A stretch of 10,076 nt of DNA from Dysgonamonadaceae bacterium. Lineage in GTDB: Bacteria > Bacteroidota > Bacteroidia > Bacteroidales > Azobacteroidaceae. Where the stretch lies: contig JAISNS010000222.1 in the NCBI GenBank assembly GCA_031276105.1, forward strand, positions 1 to 10,076, given 5' to 3'. The notes under the pieces were generated by a model. It ran no database searches, was not told the DNA's origin, and saw only the letters and a list, made by a program, of their open reading frames with translations. Positions 1-7,261 of the stretch are shown here, piece after piece. Numbering within the stretch: the stretch's first letter is position 1; the number at the start of each line of letters is the position of its first letter. The position numbers and the translations under genes were made by a program.

Positions 1-28
1 AATGATTGATTATCAGATAAATATTTTT

Positions 29-60
29 CTTGTTTTTTTGAAAAATAATCCGTAATTTTG
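29..60 (+). promoter_or_regulatory. Bacteroidetes-type promoter
   Basis: A -33 element CTTG at 29-32 is followed by a 20-base spacer and a -7 box TAATTTTG at 53-60, which fits TAnnTTTG. Transcription would start near 67 and run rightward into 119-292, the only candidate product visible here. The same CTTG, 20 bases, TAnnTTTG layout recurs at 6100-6131 and 9181-9212, which supports the call. Confidence 0.45.
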
Positions 61-199
61 CCGTGTAGTTTTATGCAGACAAAGGCAGGTCAGAGGTGGA
101 CAAATCAATCCTTCGAAAATGCCCCAAGTCGTACCCCATAAGGCTAAAATGAACCCTGATACGCTGTTATTCAATCAGTTGCATCCTACTGTTATTTCC

Positions 200-220
200 T
201 GTGTGTGTGTGTGTGTGTGT
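200..220. repeat. (TG)10 dinucleotide microsatellite
   Basis: An uninterrupted alternating T/G tract of 21 bases: ten TG units plus one T. Pure dinucleotide tracts this long are unusual in bacterial genomes and are prone to slippage. It lies inside the short open frame at 119-292, so any gain or loss of one unit would move that frame into a stop within a few codons. Confidence 0.95.
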
Positions 221-255
221 AGTCTAATAATTGGGAAAAGCAAATATTATTCGTT

Positions 256-286
256 AAAAAACGCACTTTTTTTAATAAAAAAAGCG
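256..286 (-). terminator. putative terminator after GH125
   Basis: Read on the minus strand, a stem of GCG/CGC plus seven A-T pairs (267-273 with 277-283, loop 274-276, a 2-base bulge at 265-266) is followed by six T (complement of 256-261). It lies about 63 bases past the GH125 stop codon. The stem is AT-rich, so strength is uncertain, but the stem followed by a T-run is in the right orientation for this gene. Confidence 0.5.
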
Positions 287-348
287 AATTAAAAACCGGA
301 TGATATAGTTGAATTTTGCCGTTCATAACAATTGTTTTTCCTTTTTAT

Positions 349-1791
349 TTACAAATTATTCAAAAGCGATATTTTCCCTTCGTTTACTAACTTCAGAATC
401 AGTTCGCCGAACAGGGTGTTCACCCACGCAAACCATGAACGGGTAAATTTCTGCGGATCATCTTTATGGAAACTTTCGTGCATAAATCCGGTACCGGCGT
501 CGGTATCGCGAAGCATTTTAATGCACGAACGTATCTCCGCCTCCTCCGTACTTGTCATAGCTTTCATGATGATGCTCATCGGCCAAATCATGTCGTAGCC
601 AATATGAGGGCCTCCGATTCCTTCGGCGGCTTTCCCTTTGAAGAAGTAGGGATTATCGTTACTCCAGATAAATTTCCGCGTATTCCGGTAAACCGGGTCG
701 TTTTTGTCGATACATCCCAAATAAGGCAAACTCAAGAGGCTCGGAACGTTGGCGTCGTCCGTAAATAAACGGTTGCCGAATCCGTCCGCTTCAAACGCAT
801 AAACTTGCCCGTAATTCAGGTGATTGGCAATAGCGTAACGGTCGAGCGCCTGCCTGACTTCGGCGGCCAAGCCGGTGCAAACAGCGGCAAAAGCGCTGTC
901 TCCGGTTACTTGGGTCGATATTTCGGCTAATTGCTTCAGGGAAGTTACGGCAAACAGGTTGGATGGGATTAAAAAGCCATAGGTCGTTGCATCGTCCGAA
1001 GGCCGGAAAGAAGAAACGATTAATCCTACCGGTTTTACCGGGTTTCCTTTGCCGTCGTTCGACAAGGTATCTAACTGGCGGGCGGTTACCCGTTCAAACG
1101 TATAAGGGCCAACGCCTTCTTTTCGTTGTTGTTGCTTGAATGTTTGCACAATCAGCGCGGCGGCTTTCCGCCATTCGGGAGAAAAAACAGAGGTATCGCC
1201 CGAAAGTTTCCAATAATGGTAGGCTAACCTTACGGTATAGCAAAGCGAATCGATTTCCCATTTGCGTTCGTGCAATTCCGGTTTCATTGCCGTATGGTCG
1301 GACGCCCATTCACTTCCTTTCGGGCCGTCGTTGAACGCATTGGCATAAGGATCAATCAAAACACAGCGGGTATGCCTGTTCACAACGCCGGCAATCAGCA
1401 AGCGTAGCGGTTCGTCGTTTTTCATCAGGCTCAGGTAAGGCCAAACTTGGGCTGCCGAGTCGCGCAACCACATGGCATGAATATCGCCGGTATAGACAAA
1501 TGTGTCCGGGCGGTTGTCCAATGTTCGGAAATGGACGGTTGTGTCTAATGTATTCGGAAAACAATTTTCAAACATCCAAGCCAGTTTCCGGTCTTTCAGT
1601 TGTCCTTTTACGTGGATGATTGTTTCTTCAACGGCTTTTGAAACGAAGTTTCTTTTGGAAACTTCCGGCCTTTGAGATACATACGGAGAGGCGGGCGTTC
1701 CTTGCCTTATTTCGGAAAAAACACTGCCGCTTACCGACAGTGCAGCTAATCCTAATCCTCCTTTTTTCAAAAATTCTCTACGTGTTGTCAT
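349..1791 (-). CDS. GH125 exo-alpha-1,6-mannosidase with twin-arginine leader
   Basis: 480 residues, within the usual size for glycoside hydrolase family 125 (metal-independent inverting alpha-mannosidases, formerly DUF1237). These remove terminal mannose, typically alpha-1,6-linked, from mannans or N-glycans. Family blocks run along the whole length: YTGDIHAMWLRDSAAQVWPY (100-119), the NAFNDGP block (151-157), WEIDSLCY (178-185) and GFMHESFHKDDP (435-446). By family knowledge D181 is the likely general acid and E439 the likely base. The N-terminus TRREFLK (3-9) followed by a short hydrophobic stretch (about 12-25) matches a Tat signal, so export of a folded enzyme to the periplasm is inferred. 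The ATG at 1791 is chosen because the leader begins there. It is divergent from the HTCS at 2010, which may control it. The product looks intact. Confidence 0.93.
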   Translation of the reverse strand: MTTRREFLKKGGLGLAALSVSGSVFSEIRQGTPASPYVSQRPEVSKRNFVSKAVEETIIHVKGQLKDRKLAWMFENCFPNTLDTTVHFRTLDNRPDTFVYTGDIHAMWLRDSAAQVWPYLSLMKNDEPLRLLIAGVVNRHTRCVLIDPYANAFNDGPKGSEWASDHTAMKPELHERKWEIDSLCYTVRLAYHYWKLSGDTSVFSPEWRKAAALIVQTFKQQQRKEGVGPYTFERVTARQLDTLSNDGKGNPVKPVGLIVSSFRPSDDATTYGFLIPSNLFAVTSLKQLAEISTQVTGDSAFAAVCTGLAAEVRQALDRYAIANHLNYGQVYAFEADGFGNRLFTDDANVPSLLSLPYLGCIDKNDPVYRNTRKFIWSNDNPYFFKGKAAEGIGGPHIGYDMIWPMSIIMKAMTSTEEAEIRSCIKMLRDTDAGTGFMHESFHKDDPQKFTRSWFAWVNTLFGELILKLVNEGKISLLNNL

Positions 1792-1793
1792 GT

Positions 1794-1808
1794 TTACAAA
1801 ATTTGTAA
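1794..1808. promoter_or_regulatory. 15-bp palindrome at GH125 transcript start
   Basis: TTACAAAATTTGTAA is a perfect inverted repeat with 7-base arms and one central base. It lies between the putative GH125 -7 box (1815-1822) and the start codon (1789-1791), close to where transcription should begin. That placement suits a repressor site or a small 5' stem. It is AT-rich, so chance cannot be excluded. Confidence 0.35.
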
Positions 1809-1814
1809 GTGGTA

Positions 1815-1822
1815 CAAAGTTA
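1815..1822 (-). promoter_or_regulatory. putative -7 box for GH125
   Basis: On the minus strand this reads TAACTTTG, a match to TAnnTTTG, 23 bases before the GH125 start codon. No TTG-type -33 element is found 19-21 bases upstream; the palindrome at 1837-1851 occupies that place. A second TAnnTTTG match (TAAATTTG, complement of 1868-1875) lies farther out. The missing -33 suggests a promoter that needs an activator. Confidence 0.4.
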
Positions 1823-1836
1823 TTATAAAGTCAATC

Positions 1837-1851
1837 AATCATAGTATGATT
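1837..1851. promoter_or_regulatory. 15-bp palindrome at GH125 -33 position
   Basis: AATCATAGTATGATT is a perfect inverted repeat (7-base arms around a single G). It covers the place where the -33 element of the leftward GH125 promoter would be expected. This is a candidate regulator binding site; the protein that would bind is unknown. Confidence 0.35.
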
Positions 1852-1876
1852 TTATGACATAAGAGTGCAAATTTAC

Positions 1877-1914
1877 GGACATGTCCTGAATTGATTACTA
1901 AAATGTCCTTAATT
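1877..1914. promoter_or_regulatory. palindrome plus direct repeat, candidate HTCS operator
   Basis: GGACATGTCC at 1877-1886 is a perfect 10-bp palindrome. Overlapping it, ATGTCCTGAATT (1881-1892) is repeated as ATGTCCTTAATT (1903-1914), with 11 of 12 bases identical. The starts are 22 bases apart, about two helical turns, so both copies face the same side of the DNA. AraC-type regulators, the output class of the neighbouring HTCS, commonly bind direct repeats. The site lies in the shared control region between GH125 and the HTCS. That the HTCS binds here is inference. Confidence 0.4.
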
Positions 1915-1962
1915 CATACAAAATTTAGCTTAAAAGCCTGCGATATTAATAAAAATAAAGGG

Positions 1963-1970
1963 TATCTTTG
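1963..1970 (+). promoter_or_regulatory. -7 box of the HTCS promoter
   Basis: TATCTTTG is an exact TAnnTTTG match, 39 bases before the ATG at 2010. The best upstream candidate is CCTG at 1937-1940 with a 22-base spacer, a weak -33. Direct-repeat sites end about 23 bases farther upstream. Confidence 0.5.
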
Positions 1971-2009
1971 CTTCAGGTATGTTTCACCTTGTAAATCAAA
2001 TAAACGGTT

Positions 2010-5000
2010 ATGATACGAAAAACGCTTTTTTTGTTAGCCATTTTAGCGCCGGTATCCGGCTTGTACGCATACAATCTACGACAAATATCCAATAACGAAG
2101 GTTTGTCCAATAGCGCCATATTATCTATATGCCAAGACAGTGAACGTTTTATGTGGTTTGGCAGTTGCGACGGACTGAATATGTACGACGGGCTGCATGT
2201 CAAGGTTTACAAACCGGCGTCGGACAAGTCCAACAGTTTGTCCGGAAATTTGATTGAAGGAATCATGGAAGCGGAAGACAATATCTTGTGGATTGCTACC
2301 AATCACGGATTCAATCGCTTAGATAAGAAAAAACAACAGATTGAATACCATAACCGGTTTCAGGGAAAATACCACTGGGCTAAAACGGTCGATAATGAAG
2401 TATTTGTAATTCAAGACGATCATTTTATTTATCATTACGACAAAGCGCAAAAAGTTTTCTCTCCGGTTGCTTTTGAAGGAATCTGTAATGATCAAATCCG
2501 TAAATTTTTTATAGACCGGAACGATGGAATATGGATATTGCCGGATAACGGGAAAATCATACAGGCACAAATCCGCTTTACGGAGAACCGGACTCCTCAA
2601 ATTGTTCCGCAGGTTATTTTAGAGCATACCCGCGATCTGTTGTATATATTTCAGGAAAAAGAACATGTCTATTTTATTGATCGGGAATATTTTCTTTTTG
2701 AATACAATGTTTTTTCCGGGAAAAAGAACTTGATTAAAAATCTGGAAAGGGAAATTCGGGACAACGGCCTTATTTCGACCATTATCCGGGATCACGACGA
2801 TTATTTGATTGCCTTCCAAACCAACGGCTTAATCCGCCTGAAGAATACGCCTGAAAGCGAGGTTAAATACCAAACGGAACGAATCGCGATCTATTGCGGC
2901 GTTTTTGCGCTCTGTAAAGATGATGCTCAGGATATTGTCTGGATCGGCACCGACGGGCAGGGCGTATATCTGTATTCGCGCGATTCGTTTTCTATTTCTT
3001 CCATCACTTTCTCCAATCTTCCTTTCCGCATCCAAAAACCGGTACGCGCCTTATTGACAGACAAATTGAATACTTTGTGGATAGGAACAAAAGACGACGG
3101 GATTCTGGCGATCGAGGATTTTCATCCCAACGACGACCTCCGCGCAAAAAAAATCGTGCGCTATACGACCGCCAACAGTTTGTTGACAAACAACACCATC
3201 TACGCCTTTTCCAAAAGTGTGCGCAACTTGATCTGGATTGGCGGCGACGGTCCCGGACTTAATTATTATTCATTCAAAGAGAAAAAAATAAAAAAAGCGT
3301 TATCCAAGAGCCAAGAACCGGTTGTGTATGTTCATTCTATCTGCGAAGTGAACGATTCCGTCCTTTGGCTGGCTACCGTCGGGTCGGGTATCCTGAAAAT
3401 CGTTGTTTCGGGCGACGACGACCATCCGGTTATTGAGTCCGTAGAACGAAGCATGTTCATTAAAGATGAATTATCGTACAATTATTTTTTTTCGGCTTGC
3501 CGTGAAAACGACAGTATTCTTTGGTTCGGCAACCGTGGCTACGGGGCGCAACGCCTGAACCTCCCGACAGGCACTTTCCGGCAAGTGCAATTTGATAAAA
3601 AGAACGTCGCAACCATCAACGATATTTTAAGTATTCATAAGGATAGCGACGGGAATATGTGGTTTGGTACGAGTTTTGGTATCACCCGGTTAGTTCGCGA
3701 CAACCGGGATTCGGTCATTTACGAAAATTACAACGAAATAGAAGGGCTTCCCAACAATACGATTCACGGCATACTGGAAGACGATCGCGGTTATTTATGG
3801 CTCAGTACAAATAATGGAATTGTTCAGTTTGATTCGGAAACGAAAAATTTCCGGCTCTTCAATTATAGAAACGGTTTGAAGGTCATTGAATTTAGCGACG
3901 GGGCGCATTACCGCGACGAAAAAACCGGCAATTTGTTTTTTGGAGGAACAAACGGTTTTGTCTGCATTACTCAGGATGTTTTCAATGAAAAGGAATTTGT
4001 TCCTCCCATCTATTTCAGCGGGCTTAAAATTTATGAAAACGAATATAATCCGGCTGAATTCATGAAGAAAAAGAAAAACAAAGAATATATCGAACTGAAA
4101 TACGAACAAAACTTTTTTTCTATTTCATTTGTCACGCCGGATTACATCAACGGACAGAACTGTAAATACATCTATAAACTCGAAAATTTTAATGATAAAT
4201 GGATTGAAAATCACTTTTCCAATGTGGTTACCTTTACCAAAGTGCCTCCGGGTGAATACATTTTACACGTAAAATATGAAAACGGAATCAACGTCTCTCA
4301 AAAAGACCATGTATATTCCTTGCGGATAGTTATTTTATCTCCATGGTATTTAAGCATTTGGGCATATCTGTTGTATGGAATTTCCGGCATGGCCGTTTGT
4401 TTTTTCATCCTCTTCCGGGTACGTTTGCGCTACAGAAACAAACGCGAAGTCATGATAAATAAAATGAACGAGCGCCAAAAAGAAGAAATCTACGAGTCCA
4501 AACTGCGTTTTTTTACCAACATTACTCACGAATTTTGTACGCCGCTGACGCTTATCTACGGGCCTTGTACCCGTATTGCTTCCTATCCGGGCGCCGATAC
4601 GTTTGTGAAAAAATATGCTTCCCTGATTTTAAAAAATGCGGAACGCCTGAATGCTTTGATTCAGGAACTGATTGAATTTCGCCGGATAGAAACCGGACAT
4701 AAATCCTGTTTGATAGAACAATTAGCCATTTCCAAACTGGCTAAAAGCGTCTCCGATTCGTTTACCGAGTTGGCCGAAACGAAAAGCATTGATTACCAAA
4801 TCCGTATAACCGAAAATATTTACTGGAATTCCGACAAAAGCTGTTTTACAAAAATCCTGATGAATTTGTTGTCCAATGCCTTCAAATATACGCCCGATGA
4901 AGGAAAAATCGAAGTGGATATCCGGATCGAACAGGAACAACTCCAATTAGTTGTCGTCAACTCAGGCAAAGGGATAAAGGAAGAAGACATACCCTTTGTT

Positions 5001-6062
5001 TTTGATCGATATACGGTGTTGGAAAATTTTGAAAAGCAAACGAAAAAAGGTATTTCTTCGCGCAACGGCTTGGGACTGGCCGTTTGTCACAATATGGTTC
5101 AACTGCTGAACGGGAAAATTGATGTAAGAAGTATTCCCGGTATCCTGACCGAATTTAAAGTTGTGCTTCCCTTCCGGGAAGCGAATGTTTCGGAAACACG
5201 AGAAATGCCGCCGGAAGAATTAGCGGTCATTCAACCGGTCGGCAACGGAGCGCCGGTAGTCCAAACGGAAGATTATCAATACATTCAATCGCGATCAACC
5301 ATTCTGGTCATTGACGACGACCCGGAAATGCTGTGGTTTGTATCGGAAATTTTCAAAGACCATTACAACGTCGTACCGGTCAAAGATCCGCTTCGTATTC
5401 CCGATATTTTAAGCCAAATGCGTCCCGACTTGATTATTTCCGACGTCATGATGCCTCCCATTGACGGCATCAGCCTGATGAAACAAATTAAATCCGGGAA
5501 ACAGACGGCGCACATTCCTTTTATTTTGCTTTCAGCTAAAAACATGCCGGAAGAACAAGTCGAAGGAATTGAGGCCGGAGCCGAACTGTATATAACTAAG
5601 CCATTCAATGTCGATTATCTCCGTTCGGTTGTCGATCGCTTGCTTCGCCGGCAAGACGACCTGAAAGATTATTATACTTCTGCGATCAGTTCCTTTGAAT
5701 TTATGAACGGGAAATACATTCATAAGGAAGAACGGGCATTTATGGAAAAAATAATTACGATTATTGATAAAAATTTGCTCAATCAGGAATTTACAGCCGA
5801 GGAACTGGCGTTTCAATTAGGCATAAGCGCTCGCCACCTTTACCGGCGTCTCAAAACGATTACGGATTATTGTCCCGGCGATTTGATTCGGGAATACAAA
5901 CTGTCCGTTTCCGAGAAATTGTTAATTACCACCCGGTTATCTATTGATGAAATCATGTACAAAGCCGGTTTCTCCAACCGGAGCAATTTTTATAAAAGTT
6001 TTTTGCGGAAATTCGGAACAACACCTAAAAATTACCGGAACATGAAAACGGTGTTGGAGTAA
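2010..6062 (+). CDS. hybrid two-component system sensor/regulator (HTCS)
   Basis: 1350 residues, the normal full length for this Bacteroidota class, which joins sensor, kinase, receiver and DNA-binding output in one inner-membrane protein. Order: signal peptide (1-20, cut likely after LYA); a periplasmic two-propeller sensor with many Reg_prop blades (such as MWFGSCDGLNMYDG at 48-61, and later LWIGT, IWIGG and MWFGT motifs); a Y_Y_Y domain (about 705-775); a membrane helix (about 783-806); HisKA with phosphoacceptor H840 in THEFCTPLTL; HATPase with N952/N956 and a GLGLAV glycine box; a receiver with D1102-D1104, phospho-acceptor D1145 and K1197; and an AraC-type double HTH (about 1244-1345). 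Oddities: Cys843 replaces the usual Arg of the H-box, and Asn984 stands where Asp is usual in the G1 box. HTCSs normally sense oligosaccharides and activate nearby polysaccharide genes. The divergent GH125 suggests a mannose-containing ligand, which is inference. Confidence 0.97.
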   Translation: MIRKTLFLLAILAPVSGLYAYNLRQISNNEGLSNSAILSICQDSERFMWFGSCDGLNMYDGLHVKVYKPASDKSNSLSGNLIEGIMEAEDNILWIATNHGFNRLDKKKQQIEYHNRFQGKYHWAKTVDNEVFVIQDDHFIYHYDKAQKVFSPVAFEGICNDQIRKFFIDRNDGIWILPDNGKIIQAQIRFTENRTPQIVPQVILEHTRDLLYIFQEKEHVYFIDREYFLFEYNVFSGKKNLIKNLEREIRDNGLISTIIRDHDDYLIAFQTNGLIRLKNTPESEVKYQTERIAIYCGVFALCKDDAQDIVWIGTDGQGVYLYSRDSFSISSITFSNLPFRIQKPVRALLTDKLNTLWIGTKDDGILAIEDFHPNDDLRAKKIVRYTTANSLLTNNTIYAFSKSVRNLIWIGGDGPGLNYYSFKEKKIKKALSKSQEPVVYVHSICEVNDSVLWLATVGSGILKIVVSGDDDHPVIESVERSMFIKDELSYNYFFSACRENDSILWFGNRGYGAQRLNLPTGTFRQVQFDKKNVATINDILSIHKDSDGNMWFGTSFGITRLVRDNRDSVIYENYNEIEGLPNNTIHGILEDDRGYLWLSTNNGIVQFDSETKNFRLFNYRNGLKVIEFSDGAHYRDEKTGNLFFGGTNGFVCITQDVFNEKEFVPPIYFSGLKIYENEYNPAEFMKKKKNKEYIELKYEQNFFSISFVTPDYINGQNCKYIYKLENFNDKWIENHFSNVVTFTKVPPGEYILHVKYENGINVSQKDHVYSLRIVILSPWYLSIWAYLLYGISGMAVCFFILFRVRLRYRNKREVMINKMNERQKEEIYESKLRFFTNITHEFCTPLTLIYGPCTRIASYPGADTFVKKYASLILKNAERLNALIQELIEFRRIETGHKSCLIEQLAISKLAKSVSDSFTELAETKSIDYQIRITENIYWNSDKSCFTKILMNLLSNAFKYTPDEGKIEVDIRIEQEQLQLVVVNSGKGIKEEDIPFVFDRYTVLENFEKQTKKGISSRNGLGLAVCHNMVQLLNGKIDVRSIPGILTEFKVVLPFREANVSETREMPPEELAVIQPVGNGAPVVQTEDYQYIQSRSTILVIDDDPEMLWFVSEIFKDHYNVVPVKDPLRIPDILSQMRPDLIISDVMMPPIDGISLMKQIKSGKQTAHIPFILLSAKNMPEEQVEGIEAGAELYITKPFNVDYLRSVVDRLLRRQDDLKDYYTSAISSFEFMNGKYIHKEERAFMEKIITIIDKNLLNQEFTAEELAFQLGISARHLYRRLKTITDYCPGDLIREYKLSVSEKLLITTRLSIDEIMYKAGFSNRSNFYKSFLRKFGTTPKNYRNMKTVLE

Positions 6063-6099
6063 TTTATTTTGCCATTGACTTTAATTTTATTGAATAATA

Positions 6100-6131
6100 C
6101 TTGCATATAATTAAAATATACTTTATCTTTG
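6100..6131 (+). promoter_or_regulatory. promoter of the DUF2089/Yip1-like unit
   Basis: CTTG at 6100-6103, a 20-base spacer and TATCTTTG at 6124-6131 give a full Bacteroidetes-type promoter. The start codon at 6160 lies 28 bases past the -7 box. Confidence 0.6.
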
Positions 6132-6139
6132 CAAAGTAT
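6118..6139. promoter_or_regulatory. inverted repeat around the -7 box, candidate operator
   Basis: ATACTTT (6118-6124) and its exact inverse complement AAAGTAT (6133-6139) flank the -7 box TATCTTTG. After one mismatch on each side the symmetry goes on weakly (A-run against T-run). A protein bound here would block RNA polymerase, so autorepression by the downstream HTH protein is a natural but untested guess. Confidence 0.4.
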
Positions 6140-6159
6140 TTTATAAATAAAATTAAATC

Positions 6160-6423
6160 ATGATGAATTTACCGTGTATTTGTCCCGCTTGCCGGGAGCA
6201 GTTGAAAGTCAAATGTTTAAAGTGTGAATCTTGTGGAACGGAAGTCAACGGTTTGTATGATTTGCCCGTTCTTGCTCGATTATTGCCTCATGATCAGGAT
6301 TTTATTCTTCAATTCGTAAAAAACAGCGGCAGTCTCAAGGAGATGGCCAAACAATTGGGGTTAAGTTATCCGACGGTGCGGAATTTATTGGACGAAATCA
6401 TTCGAAAAATCAATAATGCCTGA
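6160..6423 (+). CDS. DUF2089 zinc-ribbon/HTH putative regulator
   Basis: 87 residues, close to the usual length for DUF2089 proteins. The N-terminus has two Cys pairs, CPAC (8-11) and CESC (22-25), with extra Cys6 and Cys19, forming a likely zinc ribbon. Residues about 44-87 form helices with a helix-turn-helix pattern (SLKEMAKQLGLSYPTVRNLL, 57-76) typical of response-regulator or sigma-like HTHs. A cytoplasmic DNA-binding role is inferred from the fold; I know of no firmly established function for the family. The start could be 6160 or the next codon, also ATG (6163). The gene has its own promoter at 6100-6131 with an inverted repeat over the -7 box, and it is followed 89 bases later by a membrane-protein gene on the same strand that it may be co-transcribed with. 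Confidence 0.85.
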   Translation: MMNLPCICPACREQLKVKCLKCESCGTEVNGLYDLPVLARLLPHDQDFILQFVKNSGSLKEMAKQLGLSYPTVRNLLDEIIRKINNA

Positions 6424-6512
6424 TTGTTGTATGCCGAAAGTATAATTTTTCGTATCAATGTAATTACCTAATAATAATTTGTTTATTTATCAATTTTTAA
6501 TTTTTCTGTAAT

Positions 6513-7121
6513 ATGAAAACAACGCGTAATCTTAAGGCGTATTTATTTCAGCCTTTCAGTTTTTTTGCCGGATGGACTTCCGTAATTACCGGCTTATTCA
6601 TTTTAACAGTATTAGTCGTTGCCGGGTTTTTCACCCACACACATTTTGACGGAGTATTGGACGTTCACTACGGATGTAATGAAATGCCGGCTTCTCTTAG
6701 CCGGCACTTGTATTGCGTATTTATTTCCCGGATAATTGCCATTGCTGTATTTTACATTACGGCCGTGATTTTATCCTCCTCCAAAATTCGCCTGATTGAT
6801 ATAGCGGGTACGATAACTACAGCCCAATGGCCTTTATTATTTGCACCGTTGATTGGATTTTTACCCGGAATGCGTTTTTGCGAAGGTTCAGTTAATACGT
6901 TGAATGTTGAGGCAATAATGATATTTTTCCGGGAGCATCTTGTCGGCTTATTGTTTGGAGTGCTGTTTATGCTTATCCTGCTGATTTGGAGTGTCTTTTT
7001 AATGTATAATGCCTATTCCGTATCAGCCAATATAAAAGGTGGAAAAGGAATTGCGTCGTTTATAGCCGCATTGTTTGTTGCGGAAATTATTTCTAAAATC
7101 GCACTGTTTTTGATACTGTAA
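6513..7121 (+). CDS. five-helix membrane protein, Yip1-like
   Basis: 202 residues with about five hydrophobic segments at 20-41, 68-88, 97-118, 143-168 and 179-202, joined by short loops. The pattern (FQPFSFFAGWT start, a long helix pair, a W-S-V-F-L-M-Y-N-A-Y-S-V segment, then a short basic loop and a last helix) resembles bacterial Yip1-domain proteins, whose role is not established. No signal peptide or catalytic motif is visible. No good promoter is seen in the 89-base gap after the DUF2089 gene, so co-transcription is likely and the small HTH protein could regulate it. The ATG at 6513 begins just before the first amphipathic stretch and fits the family start. The gene itself is convincing; the Yip1 label is tentative. 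Confidence 0.6.
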   Translation: MKTTRNLKAYLFQPFSFFAGWTSVITGLFILTVLVVAGFFTHTHFDGVLDVHYGCNEMPASLSRHLYCVFISRIIAIAVFYITAVILSSSKIRLIDIAGTITTAQWPLLFAPLIGFLPGMRFCEGSVNTLNVEAIMIFFREHLVGLLFGVLFMLILLIWSVFLMYNAYSVSANIKGGKGIASFIAALFVAEIISKIALFLIL

Positions 7122-7131
7122 GTTTCAGACG

Positions 7132-7155
7132 CTATACTTTGCGCGGTATAGTTTT
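7132..7155 (+). terminator. weak terminator-like hairpin after the Yip1-like gene
   Basis: CTATAC (7132-7137) pairs with GTATAG (7146-7151) across an 8-base loop and is followed by TTTT (7152-7155). It lies 10 bases past the stop codon of the Yip1-like gene. The stem is short and AT-rich, so it may be weak. Confidence 0.35.
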
Positions 7156-7215
7156 GTGCATTATTTATATCCATTTTCAAGCATCCTAACCTGATCAAGT
7201 TTTACATCAGCTTTG

Positions 7216-7237
7216 AACTCACAAAAATAAGTGAGTT
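7216..7237. terminator. hairpin between convergent genes
   Basis: AACTCAC (7216-7222) and GTGAGTT (7231-7237) form a perfect 7-base stem with an AAAAATAA loop. It sits in the 140-base gap between the rightward Yip1-like gene and the leftward GSCFA gene. On the plus strand it is followed by TCTT. It may end transcription from either side; no strong T-run is present. Confidence 0.35.
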
Positions 7238-7261
7238 TCTTCAACCGGCAAAGCGCGGATT

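Larger units (their letters stand above)
119..292 (+). other. short open frame through a TG repeat, possible gene remnant
   Basis: An open frame of 57 codons starts at ATG 119; an internal ATG at 149 would give 47 codons. The part from 149 begins MNPDTLLFNQLHPTVIS, which looks more like real protein than random sequence. It then enters a CVCVCVC run encoded by the TG repeat at 200-220, and after that becomes an AT-rich stretch ending in TAA at 290-292. After the repeat, the other two frames stop almost at once. A promoter lies upstream at 29-60. It could be the start of a gene truncated by rearrangement, a short leader peptide or a chance frame. I do not recognise a family with confidence, and no downstream continuation is visible. 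Confidence 0.25.

Noticed and set aside
200..220. TG tract as a CRISPR or satellite array
   Set aside because: It is a simple dinucleotide run without spacers or a longer unit.
466..768. Rightward open frame of about 100 codons inside GH125
   Set aside because: It is antisense to a gene with all family motifs intact and shows no recognisable domain; it is a by-product of the opposite coding strand.
6435..6452. CGAAA/TTTCG hairpin as a terminator after DUF2089
   Set aside because: The 5-base stem with an AT-rich loop has no T-run after it, and co-transcription with the next gene seems likelier.
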